A DNA stretch of 7,604 nt, taken from Bryobacterales bacterium. GTDB taxonomy: Bacteria > Cyanobacteriota > Vampirovibrionia > Obscuribacterales > Obscuribacteraceae. The notes below the pieces were generated by a model. The model had not been told where the DNA came from. It saw only the letters and a list, made by a program, of their open reading frames with translations, and made no database searches. A program made the translations under genes and the position numbers. Location of the stretch: the NCBI GenBank assembly GCA_903970295.1, contig CAJCHQ010000348.1, positions 1 to 7,604 on the forward strand, written 5' to 3'. Below, one piece after another: positions 1-6,527 of the stretch (the stretch's first letter is position 1; every line of letters begins with the position of its first letter).

Positions 1-1
1 G

Positions 2-463
2 CCGAAGTTCGCCAAATACGCGATCTCGAAGAATGGCATCATTGTCGTCCTCGGAACAAAGGATGGCAGTCATGTCGACTGGGCGGCGGCCAGCACAGGC
101 ATGCCGCGCGGCAATGAGGCGATGTTGTACGATTTCCGGCACAACCTGGGTGGCACGCCGCTCGACCCGAAGGTATTGCTCGGCGATCTGACATTGAAGA
201 CGACTGCTGCCGCGGCTGGTTACGCCGTGTCGGCTGTTGGCACTCAGGGAGCGATCGGCAAGATCATTCTCGAAGGTGCGGACAAGTTTCAGCGTGTGTC
301 GATGAGCGACTACGGTTATCTGAAGACCGATGTCATCCTCACCACCTGGGAACAGGTCAGCATATTGCTGGTCAACTTCATCTTGTCCATCGGCATATGG
401 TTCGGCATCGCTTTCTACGGCGTTCCGGCCTATCAGCAGTGGCGCGGTCAACGGCGCCGCTGA
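2..463 (+). CDS. C-terminal fragment of a tail-anchored membrane protein, possibly TPM-like (5' truncated)
   Basis: The reading frame is open from base 2 to the TGA at 461-463, giving 153 visible residues. The true start lies outside the window; the internal ATG at 101 is not the start, because the 33 codons before it read as protein (KNGIIVVLGTKDG, then VDWAAASTGMPRGNEAML). A single hydrophobic segment at about residues 120-141 is followed by a short basic tail (YQQWRGQRRR), so most of the protein should face outward with the C-terminus in the cytoplasm. The strand pattern 'NGIIVVLGTKDG' followed by a Gly/Met turn recalls TPM (YgcG-type) domains, which are often encoded next to LemA. That family assignment is inference and weak. 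It lies 62 bases upstream of the LemA-like gene on the same strand, so an operon is likely. Third codon positions are strongly G/C, like lemA and unlike the genes after 1417. Confidence 0.8.
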   Translation, partial: PKFAKYAISKNGIIVVLGTKDGSHVDWAAASTGMPRGNEAMLYDFRHNLGGTPLDPKVLLGDLTLKTTAAAAGYAVSAVGTQGAIGKIILEGADKFQRVSMSDYGYLKTDVILTTWEQVSILLVNFILSIGIWFGIAFYGVPAYQQWRGQRRR

Positions 464-525
464 GTTTCTGCAATGAGTGAGCCTTCCCTCCGCAATATCG
501 CGGAACTTAACCTGAGGAGAGTAGC

Positions 526-1140
526 ATGAAGAAGTTAATCGGTATCTCGCTGTTTGTGCTGGTAGTCGGAGCCGTGGTTCTGGCGGCGTTCGCGTCAGTG
601 CCCTACCACGACAACATGGTGCGCCTGCAGAACGGGCTGAATGCCAAGTACGACGACAATCGGCAGATCCTGGCCAGTGCAGCTCGCCGGATCGAGACCA
701 AGGTCGGCGTCGCCAATGTCGGCATGGACAAGCTCAGCAAGCTGTTCTCGGAGGCCGGCGCCAGCCGCTACAAGAACGACGGGTCGAGCGGCTCGCTGAT
801 GAAGGCGGTGCACGAGGCGTATCCGAGCGTGGATGCCTCCGTGTACCAGACCATCATCAAGGAAGTGGACGTCCAGGAAGATGTCTTCGAGAACGCCCAG
901 CGGGGTCTGCGGAGCACGATCCAGGAGTTCGACAATCAACGGGAGACCTTCTGGAACGAGGTCCTCAACGCTTTCCCGTGGAACGACTTCCCGAACAACA
1001 ACCTGATCGCTCTTGGCCCCAACGGCACGCTGCATGGCACGCCTGCGCTCGATCAGATGCGCAGCCTCGTAACGTCGGCGGAGTCGAACAAGGCCTACGA
1101 GACGAATCAATACGACGGCCCGCAGATTCCCAAGAACTGA
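526..1140 (+). CDS. lemA: Divergent LemA-family membrane protein
   Basis: 204 residues. An N-terminal signal-anchor helix (about residues 4-24, after MKK) is followed by YHDNMVRLQNGLNAKYDDN, the place where LemA proteins carry their Y-N-x-L-V-x-x-x-x-x-V first helix. Later landmarks also fit: YP at 99-100, a long helix at about 108-148 ending in LNAFPWNDF (LemA usually has a YN-x-x-V-x-x-FP-x-N motif here), and a polar tail. The usual first-helix block RR-x-DLIPNLV is absent, so this is a distant member. LemA proteins are helical-bundle membrane proteins of uncertain molecular role, often paired with TPM-domain or protease genes. The start is well supported by GAGGAGA at 514-520, five bases before ATG. 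An 18-codon ORF from 473 ends in a TGA overlapping this ATG (ATGA), which could couple translation, but it is too short to call. The length is typical of the family. Confidence 0.72.
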   Translation: MKKLIGISLFVLVVGAVVLAAFASVPYHDNMVRLQNGLNAKYDDNRQILASAARRIETKVGVANVGMDKLSKLFSEAGASRYKNDGSSGSLMKAVHEAYPSVDASVYQTIIKEVDVQEDVFENAQRGLRSTIQEFDNQRETFWNEVLNAFPWNDFPNNNLIALGPNGTLHGTPALDQMRSLVTSAESNKAYETNQYDGPQIPKN

Positions 1141-1186
1141 TCCGGCTGACCATGCGGGATTTCTGATTGCCACAAGCGATCGGAAA

Positions 1187-1233
1187 GCGATGCCGCCACG
1201 TCTGTGGTTACTCACTACAGGTGGTGGCATCGC
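1187..1233 (+). repeat. Long imperfect inverted repeat (hairpin) downstream of lemA
   Basis: The arms 1187-1199 (gcgatgccgccac) and 1221-1233 (gtggtggcatcgc) pair over 13 positions, with one G-T wobble. After a two-base bulge (1200-1201) the stem continues 1202-1208 with 1214-1220 (one further wobble), closing on a five-base loop. No T-run follows, so alone it is not a standard intrinsic terminator. It could protect the lemA mRNA 3' end or act together with the terminator 16 bases further on. Confidence 0.6.
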
Positions 1234-1248
1234 CTGACTGTAACTTCT

Positions 1249-1288
1249 GGTAGGGAGCGTTTGGATCGACGCTTCCTATCTTTTTCTT
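1249..1288 (+). terminator. Intrinsic terminator of the lemA transcription unit
   Basis: The arms ggtagggagcgt (1249-1260) and acgcttcctatc (1269-1280) pair over 12 positions with two G-T wobbles. They enclose an eight-base loop and are followed at once by TTTTTCTT (1281-1288). Stem, loop and T-tract all fit a plus-strand Rho-independent terminator, 108 bases after the lemA stop. It also marks where the base composition shifts to lower GC. Confidence 0.8.
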
Positions 1289-1416
1289 CGTGCCTAAAAT
1301 ATGACATTGCATAGTAGAAGTGAAGCGCTCAACGCTATACAAATTTCTTGCGTTGCTCCATGAATCCTCCACTAATACCACGTATGTTTAGTTCGGGTAG
1401 AGCTGGAGTCTGAAGC

Positions 1417-1554
1417 ATGCGCGTTGAACAATTTGTGCTTTCCCTGATCACCCTCTCGGTGTTGTTTGATGCGCCTGTTTACGCGCGCGGTGGCGGTGGC
1501 GGAGGTGGCCATGGCGGTGGCGGAAATGGATACCTCTTATGTGCAAACCTATAG
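1417..1554 (+). CDS. Short ORF: signal peptide plus glycine run, possibly the 5' part of a disrupted gene
   Basis: A 45-codon ORF begins at ATG 1417 with GGAG eight bases upstream. Residues 1-23 look like a signal peptide: a polar start, a hydrophobic core LSLITLSVLF, and a PVYA end suitable for signal peptidase I. A glycine run with one His follows, then YLLCANL and TAG at 1552. The start and export signal look genuine, but the product is very short. The same frame continues past the TAG with coding-like sequence to 1758, and the next large ORF (1680-2423) also has a glycine-rich stretch. I suspect this is the true beginning of that gene, cut off by a stop and frame changes. The GGTGGCGG-type repeat is a likely place for slippage. 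A genuine secreted glycine-rich micropeptide is the alternative. Confidence 0.4.
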   Translation: MRVEQFVLSLITLSVLFDAPVYARGGGGGGGHGGGGNGYLLCANL

Positions 1555-1679
1555 CTGGCCGAAACACTAACACTGAATTCGGACAAAATCGAAGAGGGGG
1601 GTAATTTCCCCAGTGACCGGATCGCGATCCAGCGCTATCTTAATTTCAGCGTTGGCGGTGCGGAAAAAATAGGCTTGGC
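1555..1679 (+). pseudogene. Coding-like stretch between 1417-1554 and 1680-2423, probable frame-disrupted segment
   Basis: Directly after the TAG the same frame reads LAETLTLNSDKIEEGG, then SDRIAIQRYLNFSVGGAEKI, staying open to the TAA at 1759. It has no start codon or ribosome site of its own. A second frame is also protein-like over 1526-1567 (MDTSYVQTYSWPKH, then TAA). These remnants join a signal-peptide start and a large ORF in a third frame, as expected if one gene acquired several indels, or if the assembled read contains errors. I cannot tell decay from sequencing error by eye. Confidence 0.35.
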
Positions 1680-2423
1680 ATGCGACCACTGGATTTGTAT
1701 TCGGAAAAAGCTTTGCGTGATGGCAGTCCCGATAAAATTGCAGCCAGCACCGCGTTTTTAAAAGAGTCTAATGGACTGTCGTTAAGTAGCATCTGCAGCG
1801 AGGCACTGCCCAGGCGTGGTGGCGGCGCCGGTGGTGGCAGCAGTAACAGTGGTCTGCTCAGTGTCTTCACAGGCAATGCCATCAACAACAAGAACATGCG
1901 GCAGCGCGATCAAATGGCGCTGGCCTCAGTCGCTATGTGCAATCCGCTCATGCTGCTAGGTATGGGTGCGACGTTTGCGATTGCCGATGAAATGAGATTG
2001 GCGCGCGAACGTGAGCTCGGACCGCACAACAACAGCAACGAAGAGTTGTACAAGGCCGGCACCATCCGAGAGTTAAAGAAGATCAAAGCGAAAGAGGAAA
2101 AAAGAGAAGCAACTTTCACTCCTAGCCGCGATGCTTTGACTTTGTCATTGCACATTGATGACAGTGCGGCGGCTAAGAAGAAAGCGAAGTTGTCCTTTAT
2201 GCGGGATCGTGTGAGCATCAGCCGTGGCGTTACGATGAGCAAAAGAGAAATGGAACCCAGGCACACCCGCGATTGGGTGAAAGCCAATAAGCTGCTGAAG
2301 CAGAAAGTTCTTCTCAATGATTATCTGGAAAAATCACGAGGCAAATTGGATCTGCAAACTGTGGCAAATCTGATGGGTCAAATGGAGCGTCTAGATAAAG
2401 CGCTATCCAAGTACGGTTATTAG
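1680..2423 (+). CDS. Hypothetical protein with glycine-rich and charged helical regions
   Basis: 247 residues, not recognised. Visible parts: a polar N-terminal region (1-45), a glycine/serine stretch RRGGGAGGGSSNSG at about 45-58, a moderately hydrophobic segment at 80-102 (LASVAMCNPLMLLGMGATFA) that could be a membrane or buried helix, then a long charged helical C-terminal half rich in Lys, Arg and Glu (about 104-247). The ATG at 1680 has only a weak AGG seven bases upstream. The frame is open further back to the TAA at 1641, and no signal peptide is present. A signal-peptide ORF and coding-like sequence just upstream in another frame suggest that this is the downstream part of a longer exported protein. 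Codon use is mixed at third positions, unlike lemA. No function is proposed. Confidence 0.6.
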   Translation: MRPLDLYSEKALRDGSPDKIAASTAFLKESNGLSLSSICSEALPRRGGGAGGGSSNSGLLSVFTGNAINNKNMRQRDQMALASVAMCNPLMLLGMGATFAIADEMRLARERELGPHNNSNEELYKAGTIRELKKIKAKEEKREATFTPSRDALTLSLHIDDSAAAKKKAKLSFMRDRVSISRGVTMSKREMEPRHTRDWVKANKLLKQKVLLNDYLEKSRGKLDLQTVANLMGQMERLDKALSKYGY

Positions 2424-2519
2424 ACTTAAATCTGGAACCTCCGACCAAGCCGGCCGTCGGTTGATTCAGTGACTAGCGCTTTCTACACTTATCGGTGTTC
2501 TTTTTGCTTGGATAACTCA

Positions 2520-3686
2520 GTGCGTACTCGTTTTTCGATCGTGGCACTTTTACTTGGTTTGTTCCTGGCGAACTTTCCATTTGCCTTCGTGTCCGCCCAA
2601 GATTCACTTCCCCAGCCGGCTCCCTCCTTTCGTCGAGCCGAACAAAGAGCCGAACAAAGTGACTTTTCAACCGCGACTGCAGCACAAACATCGCCGTATG
2701 GAAATGCTCCTGACTCTCGAGCGACTTTCGTTGTGCAAACGCGGCCCCGACAACCACTCAACGGGCAAGTAAACAGATTCGACGGTGCTGCGCAGAACGA
2801 GGGAGCACCGCTTTCCGGGCAGGTAGCAACGCTCATCCCAACAAGCCCACTGCTCGGTCAAACGAAGGCAGCTAATGTTCCGCGTGAAACATTTCGCCTC
2901 TGGCTTGAGCGCTCGCATCCGCAGTTTGCGTTGTCGTGCAGCCAGAATGACCCGGGAGCACTTCTGGAAGTGAAAGGGATGTGGGACAAATCAACTAAAA
3001 CCGTTCAAGCCTTGGGTATACCCTGCAAAGAAATTGGTGCTGGAGATCTGCGCGACATTCCGCTGGACGCGGTTAAAGTGATCATTGTCAATTGCGCAGG
3101 CCGAGTACCGAAAGAGTCATACCAGAGGCTCAGAGACTGGGTGGCACAGGGCGGCTATTTGCTCACTACAGATTGGGCCCTGCAAAATACAGTGGAGAAG
3201 CTGTTCCCGGGGTACGTCGAATGGGACAGCAAGCACAATCGCTACACGATTTATGATTCAACTGTCGTCGACCCGGATCCCGTGTTGTTCAACACGGTCG
3301 TCACGAATGCTCACTGGAAGCTCGATATGCAATCTCAACTCGTGCGCGTGATCAAACCGGGCGTGCGCATACTGGCGCGCAGTGCTCGCCTGGCTCAAGA
3401 AGATCCGCAAGGACAAGGCGCACTGGCTGTGGAATTTGCTTTTGGCCGCGGCTACGTTCTTCATCTCGTTGGTCACTTCGACAATAATGCCGATGTCGGG
3501 TTGATGAATCCAACATTCGGTTTTGGCAGCTCGAGTTTTGGTTTTGGCGGCAACGCCCTGCCCGATTCTGCTCCGGTGATAGGCATCGCACTCAGGCAAG
3601 CGCTGGCTGGAAACTTTATTGTCGCTGGTTTGACGAATACGAAAATTCCCGCTGGCTCTGGTTCATGGGGTGCTGCCCCACGTTAG
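2520..3686 (+). CDS. Exported protein with a GATase1-like (DUF4159/ThuA-type) domain
   Basis: From GTG 2520 the protein has 388 residues. Its N-terminus is a textbook signal peptide: RTR, hydrophobic core IVALLLGLFLANFPFAF, cleavage likely after VSA (about residue 26). The frame also permits GTG 2469, adding 17 residues with two Cys and no ribosome site, which spoils the signal peptide, so I prefer 2520. Residues 27-120 are a low-complexity Pro/Gln/Ala linker containing a tandem RAEQ repeat. From about 125 a Rossmann-like domain appears: VKVIIVNCAG (185-194), LRDWVAQGGYLLTTDWAL (204-221) and LAVEFAFGRGYVLHLVGHF (302-320). These are the strand, 'helix-GG-hydrophobic' and 'GRG-strand-GHF' elements of class I amidotransferase-like folds. 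No Cys-His-Glu triad is evident, so a non-catalytic or binding role is more likely. A Gly/Phe stretch (PTFGFGSSSFGFGG) follows. Location: periplasm or outside. Family assignment is moderate, function unknown. Confidence 0.72.
   Translation: MRTRFSIVALLLGLFLANFPFAFVSAQDSLPQPAPSFRRAEQRAEQSDFSTATAAQTSPYGNAPDSRATFVVQTRPRQPLNGQVNRFDGAAQNEGAPLSGQVATLIPTSPLLGQTKAANVPRETFRLWLERSHPQFALSCSQNDPGALLEVKGMWDKSTKTVQALGIPCKEIGAGDLRDIPLDAVKVIIVNCAGRVPKESYQRLRDWVAQGGYLLTTDWALQNTVEKLFPGYVEWDSKHNRYTIYDSTVVDPDPVLFNTVVTNAHWKLDMQSQLVRVIKPGVRILARSARLAQEDPQGQGALAVEFAFGRGYVLHLVGHFDNNADVGLMNPTFGFGSSSFGFGGNALPDSAPVIGIALRQALAGNFIVAGLTNTKIPAGSGSWGAAPR
2635..2658 (+). repeat. Perfect 12-base tandem duplication inside a coding linker
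   Basis: The unit gagccgaacaaa occurs twice in direct succession (2635-2646 and 2647-2658). Being 12 bases long it stays in frame and yields RAEQRAEQ in the low-complexity linker of the exported GATase1-like protein. It looks like a recent replication-slippage duplication in a region under weak constraint. Confidence 0.85.
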
Positions 3687-3746
3687 GTAGTTGCCATTAG
3701 AGCAGCTGACGACGTCGTGTTCGAGAAGGAATTTGCGCTTAGGGTA

Positions 3747-3752
3747 TATACT
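3747..3752 (+). promoter_or_regulatory. Possible -10 element upstream of the RCK membrane protein gene
   Basis: TATACT at 3747-3752 matches the sigma-70 -10 consensus in five of six bases and lies 64 bases before the preferred GTG start (3817). No convincing -35 hexamer sits 16-18 bases upstream and there is no TGn extension, so this is a weak call. A perfect ten-base palindrome acgacgtcgt (3709-3718) lies 28 bases upstream and could be an operator, or chance. A promoter here would agree with 3687-3816 being leader sequence rather than coding. Confidence 0.3.
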
Positions 3753-3816
3753 CTGTGAAAGCGGGTTCGGACTCGCGTCAGGTAGATGCGTCCACGATTC
3801 TGGTCGGCAATTGAGC

Positions 3817-4902
3817 GTGCAGTCGAAACCTAAGCTGAAAAAGTACAATCGCACTTTCGCGCAACAAATTCGCGTCGTCAGTGTTTTGCTCAATGAGTTT
3901 CGCACCTTCTTTATTGTTTTTATCGGATCCGTCGTTCTTTCCACGAGTCTCCTTTATGCTTTTTATCCGCCCGCGCTGGAGAAGCTTAGCCTGGGGTATG
4001 CGGTACATTCGACTTTATGCATTATGTTTTTCAATAGCCCGATCCGTTACGTGGATGACTGGCGGATCAGTTGGTTGTTCTTTGTTCTTCCTTTTCTTGG
4101 TTTGGCAACGATTGCGCAAGGCGTAGTCAACCTCAGCAATGTCCTCTTTCTACAGAAGCGCAACTCTCCGGAATGGCAAAAAATGTTAGCAAAATCATAT
4201 GAGAATCACTCGATCGTTTGCGGTTTGGGCAATGTCGGCGTGCGTGTCGTCGAACATTTGATCAAACTGGGGGAAGCGGTGGTAGTGATTGAGAAGGATC
4301 CAGAAAGCCGTTTCGTCAACGAAATGTTGGCCTATCAGGTGCCGATTCTGCAGGGGGACGCCCGCGATGTCCAACTGCTGGAGATGGCCAATATCAACAA
4401 GGCCAAAGCCCTTCTGGCTGTAACGGACAACGATCTCGTCAATCTCGAAACCGTGTTGACCGCAAGAGATTACAATCCTAATATCAGAGTCGTTATGCGC
4501 ATGTTCGATCAAAAGCTGGCCAAGCAAATCGAGAAAACACTGGGCATCAAAAACACGTACAGTTCCTCGGCGCGATCGGCGAGGCTCTTTGCGCAGGCGG
4601 CAATTTCAGGCGACATTTTAGATTCGTTCGAATTCGCCGGCACAGTAATAAATGCCGTTCAGTTGGTTGTCGAGTCTGGTATGGATCTGGTTGGACAAAC
4701 GATCGACGATGTGCGCAAGCATGAAGTCACAGTCTTATTGCATGAGAAAAGCACGGGCGAGCTCGACTGGAATCCCTCGCCCAACAACACGCTCAACGTC
4801 GGCGACAAATTGTTGATCATGACCGACCGTGACGGTATCAAACGCCTCGAAGGCAAGGCCAAGAAAAAGATCACACGTAAACATGCCACTGTCGAAAGCT
4901 AG
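3817..4902 (+). CDS. Two-helix channel-like membrane protein with RCK_N (TrkA-N) and RCK_C (TrkA-C) domains
   Basis: 361 residues from GTG 3817. Two membrane segments are visible: 31-50 (FFIVFIGSVVLSTSLLYAFY) and about 84-108 (ISWLFFVLPFLGLATIAQGVVNL), with a pore-helix-like loop between (57-75). The cytoplasmic part opens with a Rossmann nucleotide site, HSIVCGLGNVG (GxGxxG at 136-141), with E159 at the end of the second strand, then QGDARD (179-184) and AVTDND (201-206), all hallmarks of TrkA-N/RCK. A TrkA-C-like domain covers about 267-346, ending in the typical VGDKLLIMTDRDGIKRL. Architecture matches RCK-gated K+ channels such as MthK, but the TVGYGD filter is missing; the loop reads STLCIMFFNSPIRY. 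It may conduct another ion, or be a sensor. The frame extends back to TTG 3691, but those residues look non-coding and lack a ribosome site; TTG 3811 is also possible. The gene converges on the TPR gene with 37 bases between and no terminator visible. Confidence 0.82.
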   Translation: MQSKPKLKKYNRTFAQQIRVVSVLLNEFRTFFIVFIGSVVLSTSLLYAFYPPALEKLSLGYAVHSTLCIMFFNSPIRYVDDWRISWLFFVLPFLGLATIAQGVVNLSNVLFLQKRNSPEWQKMLAKSYENHSIVCGLGNVGVRVVEHLIKLGEAVVVIEKDPESRFVNEMLAYQVPILQGDARDVQLLEMANINKAKALLAVTDNDLVNLETVLTARDYNPNIRVVMRMFDQKLAKQIEKTLGIKNTYSSSARSARLFAQAAISGDILDSFEFAGTVINAVQLVVESGMDLVGQTIDDVRKHEVTVLLHEKSTGELDWNPSPNNTLNVGDKLLIMTDRDGIKRLEGKAKKKITRKHATVES

Positions 4903-4939
4903 TTTGCGCTCAGAATTTACTCGACAAATCTGCTCGACT

Positions 4940-6391
4940 TCAGAATCTGTTTAATACAGCGCCGCGCGAATCCGCTCTGTCTGTACGTGCCGCCTCGGTC
5001 TTCCCCAGTTTGTCATAACATATGGCGCGAGCCAACCAGGCTCTTTTTAAATCGTGTTCGAGCTGCACGGCTTTATTTAAATCGACGAGAGCTTTGTTAG
5101 CGTCGCCTTTAGCTAGGTAAAGAGTACCTCTGTCGAGAAGCGCTTGACCATTGTTGGGAGCGATTGTCAGAGCTTGATCGAAATCTGCAAGAGCTTTTTC
5201 TATCTGGCTTAGATTGACGTAGATCTCGCCGCGCGCGATCAACGCAGCAACTGACTGCGGTTTTGATTTGAGAGCTGCACTCAGAATCGTTATGGCTTTT
5301 TCGCGCTCATCCATCTGAACGTTGATGCTGCTTGAGATGAGAGCAATCGCCAAATTGGCAGGATACTTTTTCGCTAGTTTGTCCAGTTCGGCAGTCATCT
5401 TGTCACGGCCGTTCATCTCATAGTAAACAACATCGAGGATGTCGTATGACGCTCTCTCGTTCGGCATGATTTCGATCGCCTTGTGCGCATCGGATAGCGC
5501 CTGTGTGTATTGATGCAAACCTAACAGGCAAACGGCTCGCAGGATGTGAGCTGACCACAAATCAGGAGATAATGAGATCGCTTTTTCCAGATCTTTGACG
5601 GCTGGCGTGTAATTTCGCACGTAGAAATTGAGCAGCGCCCGCGTCACATAGCGCTTCGCATCGCGAGGCTGGCTGGCTATTGATTGCGAGGCTATTTTCG
5701 TCAATGCTCGATATTCAGACATCCAGAGAAAATTCGTGTGTGGATTCCAACCGACTGTTTTCTCTTTAATTTCAGGAGGCACTGCTTGTTCACGCAGATT
5801 GACGACGATAAAGCGTTTGCAAAAAAAATACTGACCGAGTGACTTTGCGGCTTCCGTGCTGTCTCCCATGAAGGCATACGCCAGTGACTGTAAGCCCATG
5901 GCTTCGTCTGAGTGCGGAACGAAGTTAGTCAATCTAATGGCGTCCGCCACTGCCTGAGCCGTCTGCCCTGTCTGAAGATGCGCTAGGCACAAGGCGCTCA
6001 ATAAGCGCAATTCCTTTGGCAAAATTTTGAAAAGATGTTCCAGTTCGGCCAGCGACTTTTTGTATTCGCCCATCGCCGAGTAACTTTTAGCCCGCAAAAT
6101 GACAGCATGCGCATTCGTTGCTTTGCAAGCGTTGCTGTCTTCGATTGCTGCTGGATATTTCTGCCACCAAAAAGAGACTGCGGCTCTCTGACAAAGCGCC
6201 TCTTCGTCGTGGGGATCTTTTTTCAAGATTTGGCTGCATATGTCGTAGCAAGCTTGTAAATTGCCCTGCGTGTAAAGCTTCGACGCAACCGCCAGTTGAT
6301 CTTGCCGACTGGATGGCGGCGCCGCCATAACTGGGATGGCAGTCAGTGAAGTGAAAAGGATCCAGAGAGCTATGGGTTGCGACAAGCGCAT
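4940..6391 (-). CDS. Exported tetratricopeptide-repeat (TPR) protein
   Basis: 483 residues. A signal peptide covers residues 1-23 (core IALWILFTSLTAI, cleavage near VMA). The mature part is built of TPR-like helix pairs: about 31-60, 64-94, 97-127, 131-160, 165-190, 245-278, 279-312, 346-378, 382-412, 416-446 and 450-475. The best matches to the consensus are 245-278 (RALLNFYVRNYTPAVKDLEKA), 382-412 (LADFDQALTIAPNN at its end) and 416-446 (LLDRGTLYLAKGDANKALVDLNKAV). A non-repeat block at about 190-240 (FNPH-type loop, aromatic rich) separates two TPR arrays. TPR arrays are protein-interaction scaffolds; partners cannot be told from sequence. The ATG is supported by the signal peptide, though no clear ribosome site precedes it. 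The gene is monocistronic as far as seen, divergent from the response regulator and convergent with the RCK gene. Confidence 0.88.
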   Translation of the reverse strand: MRLSQPIALWILFTSLTAIPVMAAPPSSRQDQLAVASKLYTQGNLQACYDICSQILKKDPHDEEALCQRAAVSFWWQKYPAAIEDSNACKATNAHAVILRAKSYSAMGEYKKSLAELEHLFKILPKELRLLSALCLAHLQTGQTAQAVADAIRLTNFVPHSDEAMGLQSLAYAFMGDSTEAAKSLGQYFFCKRFIVVNLREQAVPPEIKEKTVGWNPHTNFLWMSEYRALTKIASQSIASQPRDAKRYVTRALLNFYVRNYTPAVKDLEKAISLSPDLWSAHILRAVCLLGLHQYTQALSDAHKAIEIMPNERASYDILDVVYYEMNGRDKMTAELDKLAKKYPANLAIALISSSINVQMDEREKAITILSAALKSKPQSVAALIARGEIYVNLSQIEKALADFDQALTIAPNNGQALLDRGTLYLAKGDANKALVDLNKAVQLEHDLKRAWLARAICYDKLGKTEAARTDRADSRGAVLNRF

Positions 6392-6527
6392 TTGAAGAAT
6401 CTGCTGAATAGATAAACGAGTAATAAATCATGAGTCAGGGAGGGCAGCCATTAGCTTAACTGATTCGAGCGCACCCGGACTACCTCACGACAAATGACTA
6501 GAGCGCTGGCTAGTACTAGGCTATTGA

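Noticed and set aside
473..529. 18-codon ORF ending in an ATGA overlap with lemA
   Set aside because: It lacks a good ribosome site and is too short to judge; lemA has its own strong ribosome site, so coupling is not needed to explain its translation.
595..1230. Long minus-strand ORF (211 codons) opposite lemA
   Set aside because: It is the mirror of a gene with G/C-rich third positions, is dominated by Arg, Val and Leu, runs through the downstream hairpin and shows no domain. The plus-strand LemA reading has a strong ribosome site and family landmarks.
1910..2317. Minus-strand ORF of 135 codons opposite the 1680-2423 gene
   Set aside because: It has no recognisable motif, and its Ser/Leu-rich composition is expected for the complement of a Lys/Arg/Glu-rich coding region.
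2441..2460. ccgac...gtcgg hairpin after the 1680-2423 gene
   Set aside because: A five-base stem with a ten-base loop and no T-run afterwards is too weak to call a terminator.
3280..3297. Inverted repeat ccgtgttg-tt-caacacgg
   Set aside because: Both eight-base arms are perfect, but it lies wholly inside the exported protein's coding sequence, far from its ends and without a T-tract, so chance is the simpler explanation.
3760..3778. gcgggttcggactcgcg resembling a tRNA T-arm
   Set aside because: No anticodon arm, D-arm or acceptor stem can be drawn around it; it is not a tRNA gene.
3691..3816. TTG-initiated N-terminal extension of the RCK protein
   Set aside because: There is no usable ribosome site, the 42 residues look random (Cys, Ser and Arg scattered) and the segment holds a -10-like element; the membrane protein starts better at 3811 or 3817.
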